Positions 15,752 to 22,799 of a stretch of 22,799 nucleotides of DNA are shown piece by piece. The DNA comes from CAZSMK01 sp964608095 (GTDB lineage: Bacteria; Sumerlaeota; Sumerlaeia; MWCT01; JAGHBZ01). Within the stretch, counting starts at the first letter, position 1. Each line of letters begins with the position of its first letter. Under the pieces are notes generated by a model that saw only the letters and a list, made by a program, of their open reading frames with translations, was not told the origin of the DNA and ran no database searches. Both the position numbers and the translations under genes were made by a program. The stretch is taken from contig CAZSMK010000076.1 in the NCBI GenBank assembly GCA_964608095.1, forward strand, positions 1 through 22,799, in the 5' to 3' direction.

Positions 15752-15780
15752 CTATCGCTTCGCAGGCTGGAGCGTGCGCG
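15752..15780 (+). repeat. 29-bp direct repeat with GTGA-type hairpin, degenerate copy
   Basis: This segment begins CTATCGCTTCGCA and ends GAGCGTGCGCG. It matches 16069-16097 at 26 of 29 positions. The hairpin arms CGCAGGC and GCGTGCG (15761-15767, 15772-15778) pair with one mismatch around TGGA. Confidence 0.6.
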
Positions 15781-15840
15781 CATGCCTGAGCGTGCGCGTA
15801 TGCCTGAGCATGCGCGTATGCCTGAGCATACGCGTAATCG
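15770..15840 (+). repeat. 18-bp tandem repeat, nearly four units
   Basis: Units start at 15770, 15788, 15806 and 15824. Unit 1 is GAGCGTGCGCGCATGCCT. Later units replace GCGCGC with GCGCGT, then GTG with ATG, then CGCG with an ACGCG form. The last unit is cut short at 17 bases. The unit is built from the same GAGCGTGCGCG half as the hairpin repeats, so the array may have grown from one of them. Confidence 0.7.
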
Positions 15841-15930
15841 TGTTTTTATCGTAGTAGGATCGTTCGGACCCGAATGAGTATTCTTTAGAGCGACTTCGAT
15901 AATGTAGGATGAGCGTCCCCGCTTGTCACT

Positions 15931-15948
15931 CGCACGCGTGAGCGTGCG
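15931..15948 (+). repeat. GTGA-loop hairpin repeat, perfect copy
   Basis: CGCACGC-GTGA-GCGTGCG is a perfect seven-pair stem with a GTGA loop. No T tract follows, so it is not a standard terminator for sppA, whose stop lies about 220 bp upstream. Confidence 0.7.
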
Positions 15949-15995
15949 CGTAATCGCACTCGTAATAGTATAATGTTCTTACCGAAACCCGAGAT

Positions 15996-16035
15996 CCCCT
16001 CTTGGAGAGGGGTGGCTCCCGATGTTAATCGGGAG
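15996..16035. repeat. double-palindrome element
   Basis: Two perfect hairpins stand three bases apart: CCCCTCT-TGG-AGAGGGG (15996-16012) and CTCCCGAT-GTTA-ATCGGGAG (16016-16035). GACGGGGGGTGT follows. The layout resembles short palindromic intergenic repeats known in many bacterial genomes, but I cannot name the family. It lies between two convergent genes. Confidence 0.6.
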
Positions 16036-16077
16036 ACGGGGGGTGTAATCCTATCCTACTCGCACGCACTATCGCTT

Positions 16078-16095
16078 CGCACGCGTGAGCGTGCG
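16078..16095 (+). repeat. GTGA-loop hairpin repeat, perfect copy
   Basis: The hairpin CGCACGC-GTGA-GCGTGCG is identical to the one at 15931-15948. It is preceded by CTATCGCTTCGCA, as in the degenerate copy at 15752-15780. Confidence 0.7.
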
Positions 16096-16240
16096 CGAAT
16101 TCGTCCGATACATTTTCCAACCAGGGATGAGTAATGTAATACCTGAGAGGTTATCTCAGAATAGAATTTTAGAGTTCGCGGATGCCTCTGCGCTTTGTAT
16201 AGGCATGAGAAATCACACCCCCCATGTTCCTACTAATATC

Positions 16241-16307
16241 CTTCGGGAAGAGTGTAGAAGCCGGTTTCCCGCTAAAACGGGAAAATGAGGTCTAATTCCA
16301 AATTATC
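16241..16307 (+). repeat. 67-bp dispersed element, copy B
   Basis: This segment aligns without gaps to 11314-11380 and shares the 19-base core at 16271-16289. In this copy TTTCCCG (16265-16271) and CGGGAAA (16278-16284) form a seven-pair hairpin that copy A lacks. Its right end, CCAAATTA, contains the stop codon (TTA, read leftwards at 16305-16303) of the DUF4855 gene, so the element may have set that gene's present end. Confidence 0.6.
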
Positions 16308-17568
16308 GCCGGTCGCTAATAAACCGGTACACTTCATCATAAATATAGCGAAAGGCAGGATTATTCGCAGCCTTGTAAAGGGTTGATAGTCCCTGATAAT
16401 AGCCGATAGAGGTTTTGATGTAATAATCTCCTGTCTTTCTCACTTCGCCGAGATAATCCATAAGACGTTGGGGAAGATCGGGCTCGGTCAAAATATTTTC
16501 GTTTAATTCAATTTCAACTCCTGCCCCAATACTCTTTGCGTTATGGATGATTTGTCTCAAATCATCGATGGATTTGTTCCAACGTTTGAAGAAATAGTTC
16601 GGCTGAATCATGAGGTAATCAACGCGGTACCCAGGCTCCTCAGTTAGCCATTTTTTGCAGAAGTCAAGGTAGCGTGTTCCATAAGGATTGTAAGGAATCC
16701 AGAAGACTTTGAGATTTGTTCCGTCGATTTTTCTGGAATGGATAATTTCGCTCACGCCTTTCATCACGTTAAAATCATCGTGAGGTGCGTCATCTTCAGA
16801 AATCCCAATCTTTTCACGAAGGTTACTATGCCCTTCATTGAACCAGTAAAATCCTGCGAGTTTGAGGTGGGTAAACTCAGCGCGATTCCATCGGTCGATT
16901 GCCTCGTCGATATACCATCTGAGCGCATTGAGCCGCACGGTGTCGCTCAGCCTGAAATCGAGACTTTCAGACTTATCCGGGATTACGCCGAAATTTTCCT
17001 GACGAACATCAGGGTAAGGCAATGTCAGAATGACTTTGCTCTTGTAGGGTAAGTCAAGGCGATGGGCGACTTCAGAGGTTGCGGCGTCAAGGGCATGGAG
17101 CTGGAAGTCGGGCATGAAGAAGCGATCGAGACACTCGAGCCAGTCGGTCTTGTCCGTGGGTATAAACGATGGGCTGGTTTCAAACAATCTGCCACGCGAA
17201 CTTTTCCGGTACATCATGAGAAAGGAATCGAACATAACGTCCTTGATCTCACCTGAACTACCCATATACCCGGCATAATAAAGAAGCGTGTCCTTTTCCC
17301 AGTTCCGTGGTCCCGCGTTATCGTATCCGCAATATATAAGGACAATGTCCCGCGGAATAGTCGATTCAACGAACGTAAGCCCGCCTGGTCGGACTTTCTC
17401 TTCTAACAGAGATGATGAATCAGAAGATTCCCGCTCCCCGGCATTGGAAACCATCTCTTGTTTGGACATAGACCTATTCTCATTTGATAGCGAAATTGAA
17501 AAACAAAGAACAAAAAAAATAATGCATGTCAATATCCCATGCCTGTATATTCTTTTGACGTAATTCAT
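16303..17568 (-). CDS. exported DUF4855-domain protein
   Basis: The protein has 421 residues. A signal peptide or anchor (GILTCIIFFVLCFSIS) is followed by a Ser/Glu-rich linker to about residue 70, then a DUF4855 domain. Family-like features include IVLIYCGYDNAG, the MFDSFLMM block, the DWLECLDRFF block, VILTLPYP, the LAGFYWFNEGH block, FWIPYN and VDYLMIQPNYFF. DUF4855 proteins are thought to be TIM-barrel, glycosidase-like proteins, but their activity is not established. The acidic residue in FYWFNEGH lies where a catalytic residue could be (inference). The ATG at 17568 is preferred to a TTG nine bases earlier, although its ribosome binding site is weak. It is the last gene of the leftward operon, 50 bp after gmhA, and its stop lies inside a repeat element. 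Confidence 0.8.
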   Translation of the reverse strand: MNYVKRIYRHGILTCIIFFVLCFSISLSNENRSMSKQEMVSNAGERESSDSSSLLEEKVRPGGLTFVESTIPRDIVLIYCGYDNAGPRNWEKDTLLYYAGYMGSSGEIKDVMFDSFLMMYRKSSRGRLFETSPSFIPTDKTDWLECLDRFFMPDFQLHALDAATSEVAHRLDLPYKSKVILTLPYPDVRQENFGVIPDKSESLDFRLSDTVRLNALRWYIDEAIDRWNRAEFTHLKLAGFYWFNEGHSNLREKIGISEDDAPHDDFNVMKGVSEIIHSRKIDGTNLKVFWIPYNPYGTRYLDFCKKWLTEEPGYRVDYLMIQPNYFFKRWNKSIDDLRQIIHNAKSIGAGVEIELNENILTEPDLPQRLMDYLGEVRKTGDYYIKTSIGYYQGLSTLYKAANNPAFRYIYDEVYRFISDRR

Positions 17569-17618
17569 AGTTATCAAATCCCAAACGTTTTTTTAAAGTG
17601 TTCAGTACTTGTAAAATG

Positions 17619-18191
17619 TTATGCAAAGAGCTCCTCTTCGATAAGTTCACATATAGTGTGCAGTATAACGCAGTGGCATTCTTGAATGCGGGCGGTGTTC
17701 TCGCCCGGCGCCTTGATTGGCGTATCCACCATGGCGCTTAACGGATTTGCGCTTGACCCAAGCAATCCAATTGTTTTTAACTCTTTTTCCTTTGCGGCTT
17801 CAACTGCGGCAATAATATTGCTCGATTTTCCGCTTGTCGAGATTGCGAGAAGAACGTCATCTTTCTGTCCGAGTGATTCCACCTGTCGCGAAAAGACATG
17901 CTCAAAACTGTAGTCGTTAGCAGCAGCGGTCAGAACAGAAGTGTTCGCATTCAGTGCGATTGCCGGCAGGCTGCGCCGTTCCTTCTGAAACCTGACCACC
18001 AGTTCAGCGACAAAATGCTGCGCATCGGCAGCGCTGCCTCCATTACCGCATGCCAATACTTTTTTGCCTCTTTTCAAGGCATCGACAACGATTTCCACGG
18101 CGGTCGCTATTTGCTCCCACAGGTTTTCGTCAGTCATACGCTGTAAATTCTCAACCTTAGGCTTAATTATTTTCCCGATTCTTTCTTTCAT
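17619..18191 (-). CDS. gmhA: D-sedoheptulose-7-phosphate isomerase GmhA
   Basis: This 190-residue SIS-domain enzyme converts sedoheptulose 7-phosphate to D-glycero-D-manno-heptose 7-phosphate, the first step to ADP- or GDP-heptose for LPS core, S-layer glycans or capsule. It has full family length. Motifs are CGNGGSAADAQHF (with H59), AELVVRF (E63), NANTSVLTAAANDY, STSGKSSN and TARIQECH with H178 downstream, matching the metal and active-site residues of the E. coli enzyme. The ATG has a GGGGAT ribosome binding site. It begins 15 bp after the stop of the upstream glycosidase gene, in one operon with it and the DUF4855 gene. The rest of the heptose pathway is not in the window. Confidence 0.93.
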   Translation of the reverse strand: MKERIGKIIKPKVENLQRMTDENLWEQIATAVEIVVDALKRGKKVLACGNGGSAADAQHFVAELVVRFQKERRSLPAIALNANTSVLTAAANDYSFEHVFSRQVESLGQKDDVLLAISTSGKSSNIIAAVEAAKEKELKTIGLLGSSANPLSAMVDTPIKAPGENTARIQECHCVILHTICELIEEELFA

Positions 18192-18206
18192 GTCATTATC
18201 CCCGCG

Positions 18207-20858
18207 TTATTTTTTTAACGCCGTAATAGAAAATATATACGCATGTTCCATGACGGGCAATTTGATTGCTGAAAGTGTTTTATCTGAATTCACCTTTATT
18301 TCCCAATAAAAGAGCTGACACGCCGGTGATGCAGGTCCTCCTTCTATATAGCGGTAAGGGCAGTCCATGATAGAGCGCATACCCGGCGGTGGCGGCGTGC
18401 ACCATTCAGGAATCTGCGAATCCACAGGTTCGGTAGAACCATCCGCATACATCATGGTCCAGACACCCGGATGGCTTCCATCATGACCAAAACCTATGAA
18501 GGCAACAGCGTCGTATTGGTCTTCAGGAACTACCGGTATGACCTGTCCCTGTGGAAGGATGCAATTTTTATTACTGTCTTCGACAGAGGGAAACTCGAAT
18601 GGGATGCCAAAGAGCCTTACGCGTCGTGCGCTAGGAATATAATCCGCCGGGAACACAAAATTTCCCATCTTAGCGCGATCATAATCAAGGCGGTTATCAA
18701 AATATGCAACAGAATCAAAGTCTAAAAACCTCCTGAGATCAACAGGAATGCCTTCTTCTGCCAGCGGCTCAGCGTGAATATTTATCTTGAAATCAGAAGT
18801 ATATTCCATTTCATCCACGTGTACAATAAATTTAGCATCATACGTTTGCGGCTTGACAATTGCAGGAATGCGGAAAGAACTGACCACACGTGTATGCCCT
18901 CTAACCGGTACGGAAAAATCTTGAGTCGCGCTCACAGACTCGAACACCGAAGGCATTTGAACATCAACCGTTCCTTTTACCTCTCTCATTGACTGGTTTA
19001 CAATGAGAAGTCCTGCAGAGTTAATCTCGCCAGGTACACCCTCGACAGAAAGCGGGCTCGATTGGACACGTATCGGATTCTTCACTCGTATATGGACTGG
19101 AATACTATGGGGAATTTCGATTGGAGATTGTGCTTCAAAGGAATCGGTGACGAACATCACATAGGGCGCCACCACCTCTCCTTCAACAGGAGTGGAAGCG
19201 GTGATTTTAAATGAACATACCGCCTCTTTCCCAAACGCGAGAGACTCTATTTCGGGGGTTCCCGTTATCTTGACATCCCACTTTTCCGGGACTCTCGCAA
19301 GTCTCAATTCACCCCTTATAGGTGACTTCAGGGTATTGAGAATTCGTGCACTCAGGGTAAAGGTTTGATCCAGATGAATTTGGGAGCGCATAGGCTTGAG
19401 CTCGAGATATGGTTTGATCTGATAATTCATATCGCTGAATGCAAATACCTGCTTATGTGGTTCAACAAATGTAAGGGCGAGCCCTTCTCCCGGTTGCATC
19501 TTGATTGCTTCCTCATATTTTTGGGTGCCTTGTGAAAGTGCCTCAACTCGTTCAATGCCCTTAAACTTCTGTGTGACTTTGCTATACAATACGACTTTCT
19601 CATTTGCATCGGGAAGATACATTAGCAGTGGAACGGTAAGCGGCGTATCGCCTTTATTGAACAAAACGATGTTCTGCATTCCGCCTGTCGCGGAATAATA
19701 ACGCGATGCGACACATCTCAGAGACGCACTGAGCGATTCATCGACAAAAACAAAACATTGTTCGCCGATATAATTTCTGAATACCCAGAAGGGCCAGAAC
19801 GTTCCATCTATAACAGTGCCGTCCGGATAGACAATTCCGAACTCATACTGACCGCTTTCACGATACGCCATTACACAAAAATGATGAAAACTCCAGAGTA
19901 AATCCTGAATGTCTATGAGAGCCATTTGACGGTCAAACATATACTTGATCTTTTCCCAGCTGTTATGCGTATAGACCCAATTATCCGACTCAGTAATCAT
20001 TACTCTGCCTTGATTTTTTCCGGGGAGTGTGCGGAATTCCGCCGCCCATTTTTTGATATCGCCCATGATTTTTTCGACAGGCTCACCGTATGTATGGTAG
20101 GAAATAAAATCGGCATTCTCCCCGCAAGAGTGCAGGAAATCCCGCATCCACCTTTCAGGTTCAGTCTCGGGGATGCGTGTAAGCGCAGGACCGCCGACCA
20201 TAACACCGGGATAATCTCGGTGAATTCGTTGAGCCGTTGCATTGAAGAGGTCAAAGTAGAGTTGTTGCGAACCGCTCCAGAAATCGCGCAAGTTCGGCTC
20301 GTTCCAGACCTCGACAAAACGCGCCCGTAGACGATAAGAATCTCCTTGTCCATTGAATGATTCGACAACTGCAGCCGCATATTCTACCCATTCGGGGATG
20401 CTCTTCACAGGTATCTCCGGATTTTGAGGATCTCTCAACCACTCGACGGTATACCCGAGTAAAAGAAGATGCTCCATACCAAGCGATTCCACTTCGTCCA
20501 GAAACGTACCGCTGTCCTTGATGAACCTTATCATCCTTTCAGGATAGAGCTTATCCCAGTTGAAATGAGAAGGATCGTTATCGTCATTTTCGGGTTCCAT
20601 GCGGTCAATCCAGATTTCAAGTCGAGTATCTGTTCCTGCAGGATTAACCAATTTAAAGGTATCCAGTCCAAAAGGGTCGCCGCTTTCGCGAATTTGCATA
20701 AATCCTTGATAGCTGAACACACCACGATTCACCAGTGCATCCGCGCGATTGAAATCAACTACTACTTGTTCGGGTGTACCTTCGACGTTTTGAAAACCGT
20801 ACAGGACAAAGGTAAGAAAAATCCCTGAAAAAATTATACGTGAAAGATACAATTTCAT
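18207..20858 (-). CDS. exported clan GH-A glycoside hydrolase (GH39-like) with C-terminal Ig-like domains
   Basis: The protein has 883 residues counted from the ATG at 20858. The start carries a signal peptide (IIFSGIFLTFVLYGF). Residues ~30-400 form a TIM barrel of clan GH-A. The likely acid/base is E187 in EVWNEPN, and the likely nucleophile is E290 in VMITESDNW, so it should cleave glycosides with retention. It looks closest to GH39/xylosidase-like enzymes, though the substrate is unknown. Residues ~450-720 look like two or three beta-sandwich domains of the NEW3/Ig type. The last ~160 residues form a separate beta-rich domain (FDFDSVAYFDNRLDYD, FGIPFEF). AAGGAGG lies 11 bases before the ATG and 5 before a TTG at 20864, so the TTG is a real alternative start. 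It is the first gene of the leftward operon with gmhA and the DUF4855 gene. Confidence 0.85.
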   Translation of the reverse strand: MKLYLSRIIFSGIFLTFVLYGFQNVEGTPEQVVVDFNRADALVNRGVFSYQGFMQIRESGDPFGLDTFKLVNPAGTDTRLEIWIDRMEPENDDNDPSHFNWDKLYPERMIRFIKDSGTFLDEVESLGMEHLLLLGYTVEWLRDPQNPEIPVKSIPEWVEYAAAVVESFNGQGDSYRLRARFVEVWNEPNLRDFWSGSQQLYFDLFNATAQRIHRDYPGVMVGGPALTRIPETEPERWMRDFLHSCGENADFISYHTYGEPVEKIMGDIKKWAAEFRTLPGKNQGRVMITESDNWVYTHNSWEKIKYMFDRQMALIDIQDLLWSFHHFCVMAYRESGQYEFGIVYPDGTVIDGTFWPFWVFRNYIGEQCFVFVDESLSASLRCVASRYYSATGGMQNIVLFNKGDTPLTVPLLMYLPDANEKVVLYSKVTQKFKGIERVEALSQGTQKYEEAIKMQPGEGLALTFVEPHKQVFAFSDMNYQIKPYLELKPMRSQIHLDQTFTLSARILNTLKSPIRGELRLARVPEKWDVKITGTPEIESLAFGKEAVCSFKITASTPVEGEVVAPYVMFVTDSFEAQSPIEIPHSIPVHIRVKNPIRVQSSPLSVEGVPGEINSAGLLIVNQSMREVKGTVDVQMPSVFESVSATQDFSVPVRGHTRVVSSFRIPAIVKPQTYDAKFIVHVDEMEYTSDFKINIHAEPLAEEGIPVDLRRFLDFDSVAYFDNRLDYDRAKMGNFVFPADYIPSARRVRLFGIPFEFPSVEDSNKNCILPQGQVIPVVPEDQYDAVAFIGFGHDGSHPGVWTMMYADGSTEPVDSQIPEWCTPPPPGMRSIMDCPYRYIEGGPASPACQLFYWEIKVNSDKTLSAIKLPVMEHAYIFSITALKK

Positions 20859-21271
20859 AATCAACTCAACCTCCTTAAGAGTGAAAATTCAATCGCCTGA
20901 CCAGATGTTCATCAAGCGGAAAAAGAAAGAGTACCCGAACATTCTGAATAATGCAATAAGCATACAAACAAAAGGATGAATTTAAGAGTGAATCGACGAA
21001 GGTAATTGAGTGAATTTTTATATGAAAAGATAGGAAAAACAACGCTTGAGTATTTTGTCAATATAATGACGTTAAGTCAAAAGATTGACGCTTTGCCGCG
21101 TGTATGTGTTTACCCTCTCTTCAGGTGTTCTCTTTGCCTATTATTGCTAAGATTAATGTTTTTAAAGAATTCTAAGTTTTGAATTCCTCTGCTTTCCCCC
21201 CAATTCTTTTCTTATTAACTGGCACAGTTTTTTCAATATATCCTATAAAATCACTAAAAGTGGAGGTAACT
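20859..21271. other. divergent intergenic region
   Basis: This gap of about 410 bp separates the leftward glycosidase operon from the rightward sigma-factor gene. It is AT-rich. An 11-bp direct repeat TTAAGAGTGAA occurs at 20875-20885 (just before the glycosidase ribosome binding site) and at 20982-20992. A TATAAA at 21244-21249 is a possible -10 for the sigma-factor gene, with no good -35. No coding frame is supported. Confidence 0.5.
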
Positions 21272-22036
21272 ATGGCGACTACAGTAGTGAATTTACCCTC
21301 GATTCCGCAAGAAATAAACCCTGAAACCGAACGACAAAACCTCATTATTGAACACATGTCATTGGTGAGGTATATTGCTCGTCGCATAGCCCAACGTCTA
21401 CCTTCAAGCGTTGAAGAAGATGATCTGTTCGAGGCGGGAATACTTGGATTGATTGATGCTATTGACAAGTTCGATCCACGGAAAAAGGTGAAATTCAAAA
21501 CTTATGCAGAACATCGAATCCGTGGGGCGATTCTGGATAGTTTGCGAGCGCTCGATTGGGTGCCGCGTAGCCTCCGTCAAAAAGCATCGATGATGGAACA
21601 AGCCACACATGCAGTCGCGCAAACAAAAGGCGCCTCCCCTACTGCTGAGCAAATAACCGACTACCTTGATATCTCGATCGAATCGTACCACCGCATAAGA
21701 AGCCAATGCGATAACCTCACACTTGTCAGCCTCGAGAATAGTTATTGGGAGAATGCAAACGGGGAATCGAAGACACTTATGGAAATGATTCCTGACTCGA
21801 GACAGGAACATCCTGCATTATCTATTGACCACAAAACGATTCGCATCCTGCTGGCACAAGAAATTGAAAAGTTGCCCTACAAGGCACGAACTGTTCTTTA
21901 TTTATACTACTATGAAGAACACAATATGAAAACAATCGGAAACATTTTGGGAATAACAGAATCACGCGTGTCGCAAATACATTCTCAAGCGTTGAAGTTA
22001 CTTAAACGTCGCTTAAAATCTATTTTGGATTTATGA
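21272..22036 (+). CDS. RNA polymerase sigma factor of the FliA/WhiG (sigma-28) family
   Basis: The protein has 254 residues, the usual size of FliA-type sigma factors. Region 2 spans roughly residues 25-105 and includes EEDDLFEAGILGLIDAIDKFDP and FKTYAEHRIRGAILDSLRALDWVPRSLR in their normal order. Region 3 has SPTAEQITDYL. Region 4 has LPYKARTVLYLYYYEEHNMKTIGNILGITESRVSQIHS, with the helix-turn-helix at ITESRVSQIHSQAL. The family directs transcription of flagellar or developmental genes. No flagellar gene is in the window, so the regulon is unknown. The ATG at 21272 follows GGAGGT (21262-21267) closely and is preferred over an upstream TTG at 21179. It is transcribed alone and ends at a strong terminator. 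Confidence 0.93.
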   Translation: MATTVVNLPSIPQEINPETERQNLIIEHMSLVRYIARRIAQRLPSSVEEDDLFEAGILGLIDAIDKFDPRKKVKFKTYAEHRIRGAILDSLRALDWVPRSLRQKASMMEQATHAVAQTKGASPTAEQITDYLDISIESYHRIRSQCDNLTLVSLENSYWENANGESKTLMEMIPDSRQEHPALSIDHKTIRILLAQEIEKLPYKARTVLYLYYYEEHNMKTIGNILGITESRVSQIHSQALKLLKRRLKSILDL

Positions 22037-22063
22037 TGTAATCGCCGGAAGGAATCGGCATTT

Positions 22064-22128
22064 CCGGGCTCAAGGTTTACACGTCATAGTGTTCGTGATG
22101 TGTAGGAGTGGTTAGCCCGGATTTTTTT
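22064..22128 (+). terminator. intrinsic terminator of the sigma-factor gene
   Basis: CCGGGCT (22064-22070) pairs with AGCCCGG (22114-22120), followed by an A and seven T (22122-22128). Inside the loop TACACGTCA and TGATGTGTA form a second stem with one G-U pair. The structure lies 28 bp after the stop. There is no T tract on the other side, so it acts on rightward transcripts only. Confidence 0.85.
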
Positions 22129-22145
22129 CTATTCAAAAAATGAAA

Positions 22146-22799
22146 TTAGCTGCCTGAATCACCTATAAAATTCGAAAGAGACAACAGTAATCGTTGCTTT
22201 TCTTGCTCCAGTTCATCTTTTGTAAATGAATAGTTGATGATAATGTCTGCTTCGACAAAGTATATCTCACAAGGGAATACTGGCTGTTCCGGGAAAGTAC
22301 GGTTGAGAAACATCGCATAACAAAGGACCTGTTCACGATACAATCTATCTGCATATACCGTGAGAGATTCATGCATCTGCGCGACCGGGTCTGTCTTGTA
22401 GTCGAGAATATGCCTGATACCTTCCGGGTCTCTCCACATGAGATCTATCTTGCCACTGACAATAAGAGTTCCATCGATTTTTAGTTGAAAAGGAAGTTCA
22501 GGATACTTTTCATCACTTTTGTTTATTTCAACCATTCGAGGACTATGCAGCGCCTTCTCGACCAATGCCAGGGCTTCATCGGCAAGCGCCTTGCGCTCTT
22601 CATCGGCAAGCCCCTTGCGCTCTTCATCGGTAAAAGTCATGTGCCTCATAATCTCGCGCTTCAAGAGATTTTGAATTGAGGCTGATGGATTAGAAGTCAA
22701 CACTTCCAGACAATTGTGTACCAACGTTCCCTTCAACATTGCAAGTTTCCGATCGCGTTCTTTTCTCTCCTGGAGAAATTTTTCTAAGTTGAACGTCAA
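22146..22799 (-). CDS. C-terminal part of a RecB/AddA-like protein with PD-(D/E)XK nuclease domain (partial)
   Basis: The 217 residues are open at the right window edge, so the N-terminus is missing. The visible part is a RecB-type nuclease domain: GTLVHNCLE (metal-site His), GKIDLMW (catalytic Asp), ILDYKTD (D-x-K core) and YREQVLCYAMFL (motif with Gln and Tyr). In AddA/RecB and UvrD-like helicase-nucleases this domain degrades DNA ends during repair, and a helicase part would be expected upstream. Residues ~58-80 carry a tandem repeat of eight residues (DEERKGLA, DEERKALA, DEALALVE), encoded by 24-bp repeats at 22574-22630. The apparent first residue at 22799 would use TTG and is probably not the real start. 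A solo RecB-like nuclease is the alternative. Confidence 0.8.
   Translation of the reverse strand: MTFNLEKFLQERKERDRKLAMLKGTLVHNCLEVLTSNPSASIQNLLKREIMRHMTFTDEERKGLADEERKALADEALALVEKALHSPRMVEINKSDEKYPELPFQLKIDGTLIVSGKIDLMWRDPEGIRHILDYKTDPVAQMHESLTVYADRLYREQVLCYAMFLNRTFPEQPVFPCEIYFVEADIIINYSFTKDELEQEKQRLLLSLSNFIGDSGS
22574..22630 (-). repeat. 24-bp in-frame tandem repeat in the nuclease gene
   Basis: Two nearly identical 24-base units (22574-22597 and 22598-22621, one base different) and the first nine bases of a third encode repeated DEERKxLA octapeptides. The unit length keeps the frame, so copy-number change would only lengthen or shorten a charged helix between nuclease motifs. Confidence 0.8.

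Larger units (their letters stand above)
15708..16302. other. repeat-dense intergenic region between convergent genes
   Basis: This gap of about 595 bp lies between sppA and the leftward DUF4855 gene, both of which end here. It holds three GTGA-type hairpins (15761-15778, 15931-15948, 16078-16095), an 18-bp tandem array (15770-15840), a double-palindrome element (15996-16035) and copy B of the 67-bp element (16241-16307). An open frame at 16085-16288 has no ribosome binding site and runs through these repeats, so it is not called. Confidence 0.65.

Noticed and set aside
16085..16288. 67-residue open frame in the gap before the DUF4855 gene
   Set aside because: It starts within a palindromic repeat and ends in the 67-bp element, has no ribosome binding site and no family features.
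21046..21067. TTGAGT followed by TATAAT as a promoter upstream of the sigma-factor gene
   Set aside because: The spacer is only 10 bases, too short for sigma-70.
21220..21235. TGGCAC-type sigma-54 promoter before the sigma-factor gene
   Set aside because: The -24 GG is present but the -12 element reads TTTCA, lacking the conserved GC. A plain -10-like TATAAA lies nearby.
22041..22128. Structured region after the sigma-factor gene as a tRNA or small RNA gene
   Set aside because: There is no T-loop or anticodon arrangement. A long stem with a T tract explains it as a terminator.

Overview
The window looks like a chromosomal segment from a Gram-negative-type, uncultured-lineage bacterium. It has strong AAGGAGG-type ribosome binding sites and sigma-70-like promoters. 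It also has a GmhA heptose isomerase, which implies an LPS-type envelope, several long Sec-exported multidomain proteins, and a Pro-Thr linker encoded by a hexamer microsatellite. Intergenic gaps are long and full of small palindromic and periodic repeats. No rRNA, tRNA, CRISPR array, intact transposase or phage module was seen. I cannot assign a phylum from the sequence alone.

Layout. (1) Positions 213-3169 (+): an aldehyde dehydrogenase and a CrtI/CrtN/CrtP-type flavoprotein, 14 bp apart. This pairing suggests oxidation of a carotenoid end group to an acid. (2) 3510-5675 (-): an exported subtilisin (S8) protease with an extra domain of about 113 residues inside its catalytic domain and a pre-peptidase C-terminal domain. 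(3) 6113-10805 (+): an operon with a good promoter, encoding an exported propeller-like protein and a 1248-residue exported protein. The large protein has an NlpC/P60-like domain, a duplicated Fn3 plus alpha/beta domain pair, a PT linker and two C-terminal beta-sandwich-like domains. (4) 10806-11445: a repeat-rich gap that may hold a gene relic. (5) 11446-15707 (+): a GT-C-like membrane protein, then a YihY/BrkB membrane protein and SppA signal peptide peptidase, which look like one transcription unit behind a TTGACA promoter. (6) 15708-16302: a gap of palindromes and tandem repeats. (7) 16303-20858 (-): an operon of an exported clan GH-A glycosidase, GmhA and an exported DUF4855 protein. (8) 21272-22036 (+): a FliA/WhiG-type sigma factor with a clear intrinsic terminator. 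(9) 22146-22799 (-): the C-terminal PD-(D/E)XK nuclease part of a RecB/AddA-like protein, cut by the window edge.

Common thread: most genes act on or in the cell envelope (pigment end groups, cell-wall peptidase, glycosidases, heptose synthesis, membrane-protein quality control). I see no recognisable defence system, secretion machine or biosynthetic cluster that would count as a complete new system. The most unusual material is the inserted domain in the protease, the duplicated alpha/beta architecture of the large exported protein, and the dispersed intergenic repeats: a 9-bp period around GAC, a GTGA-loop hairpin, and a 67-bp element present twice.
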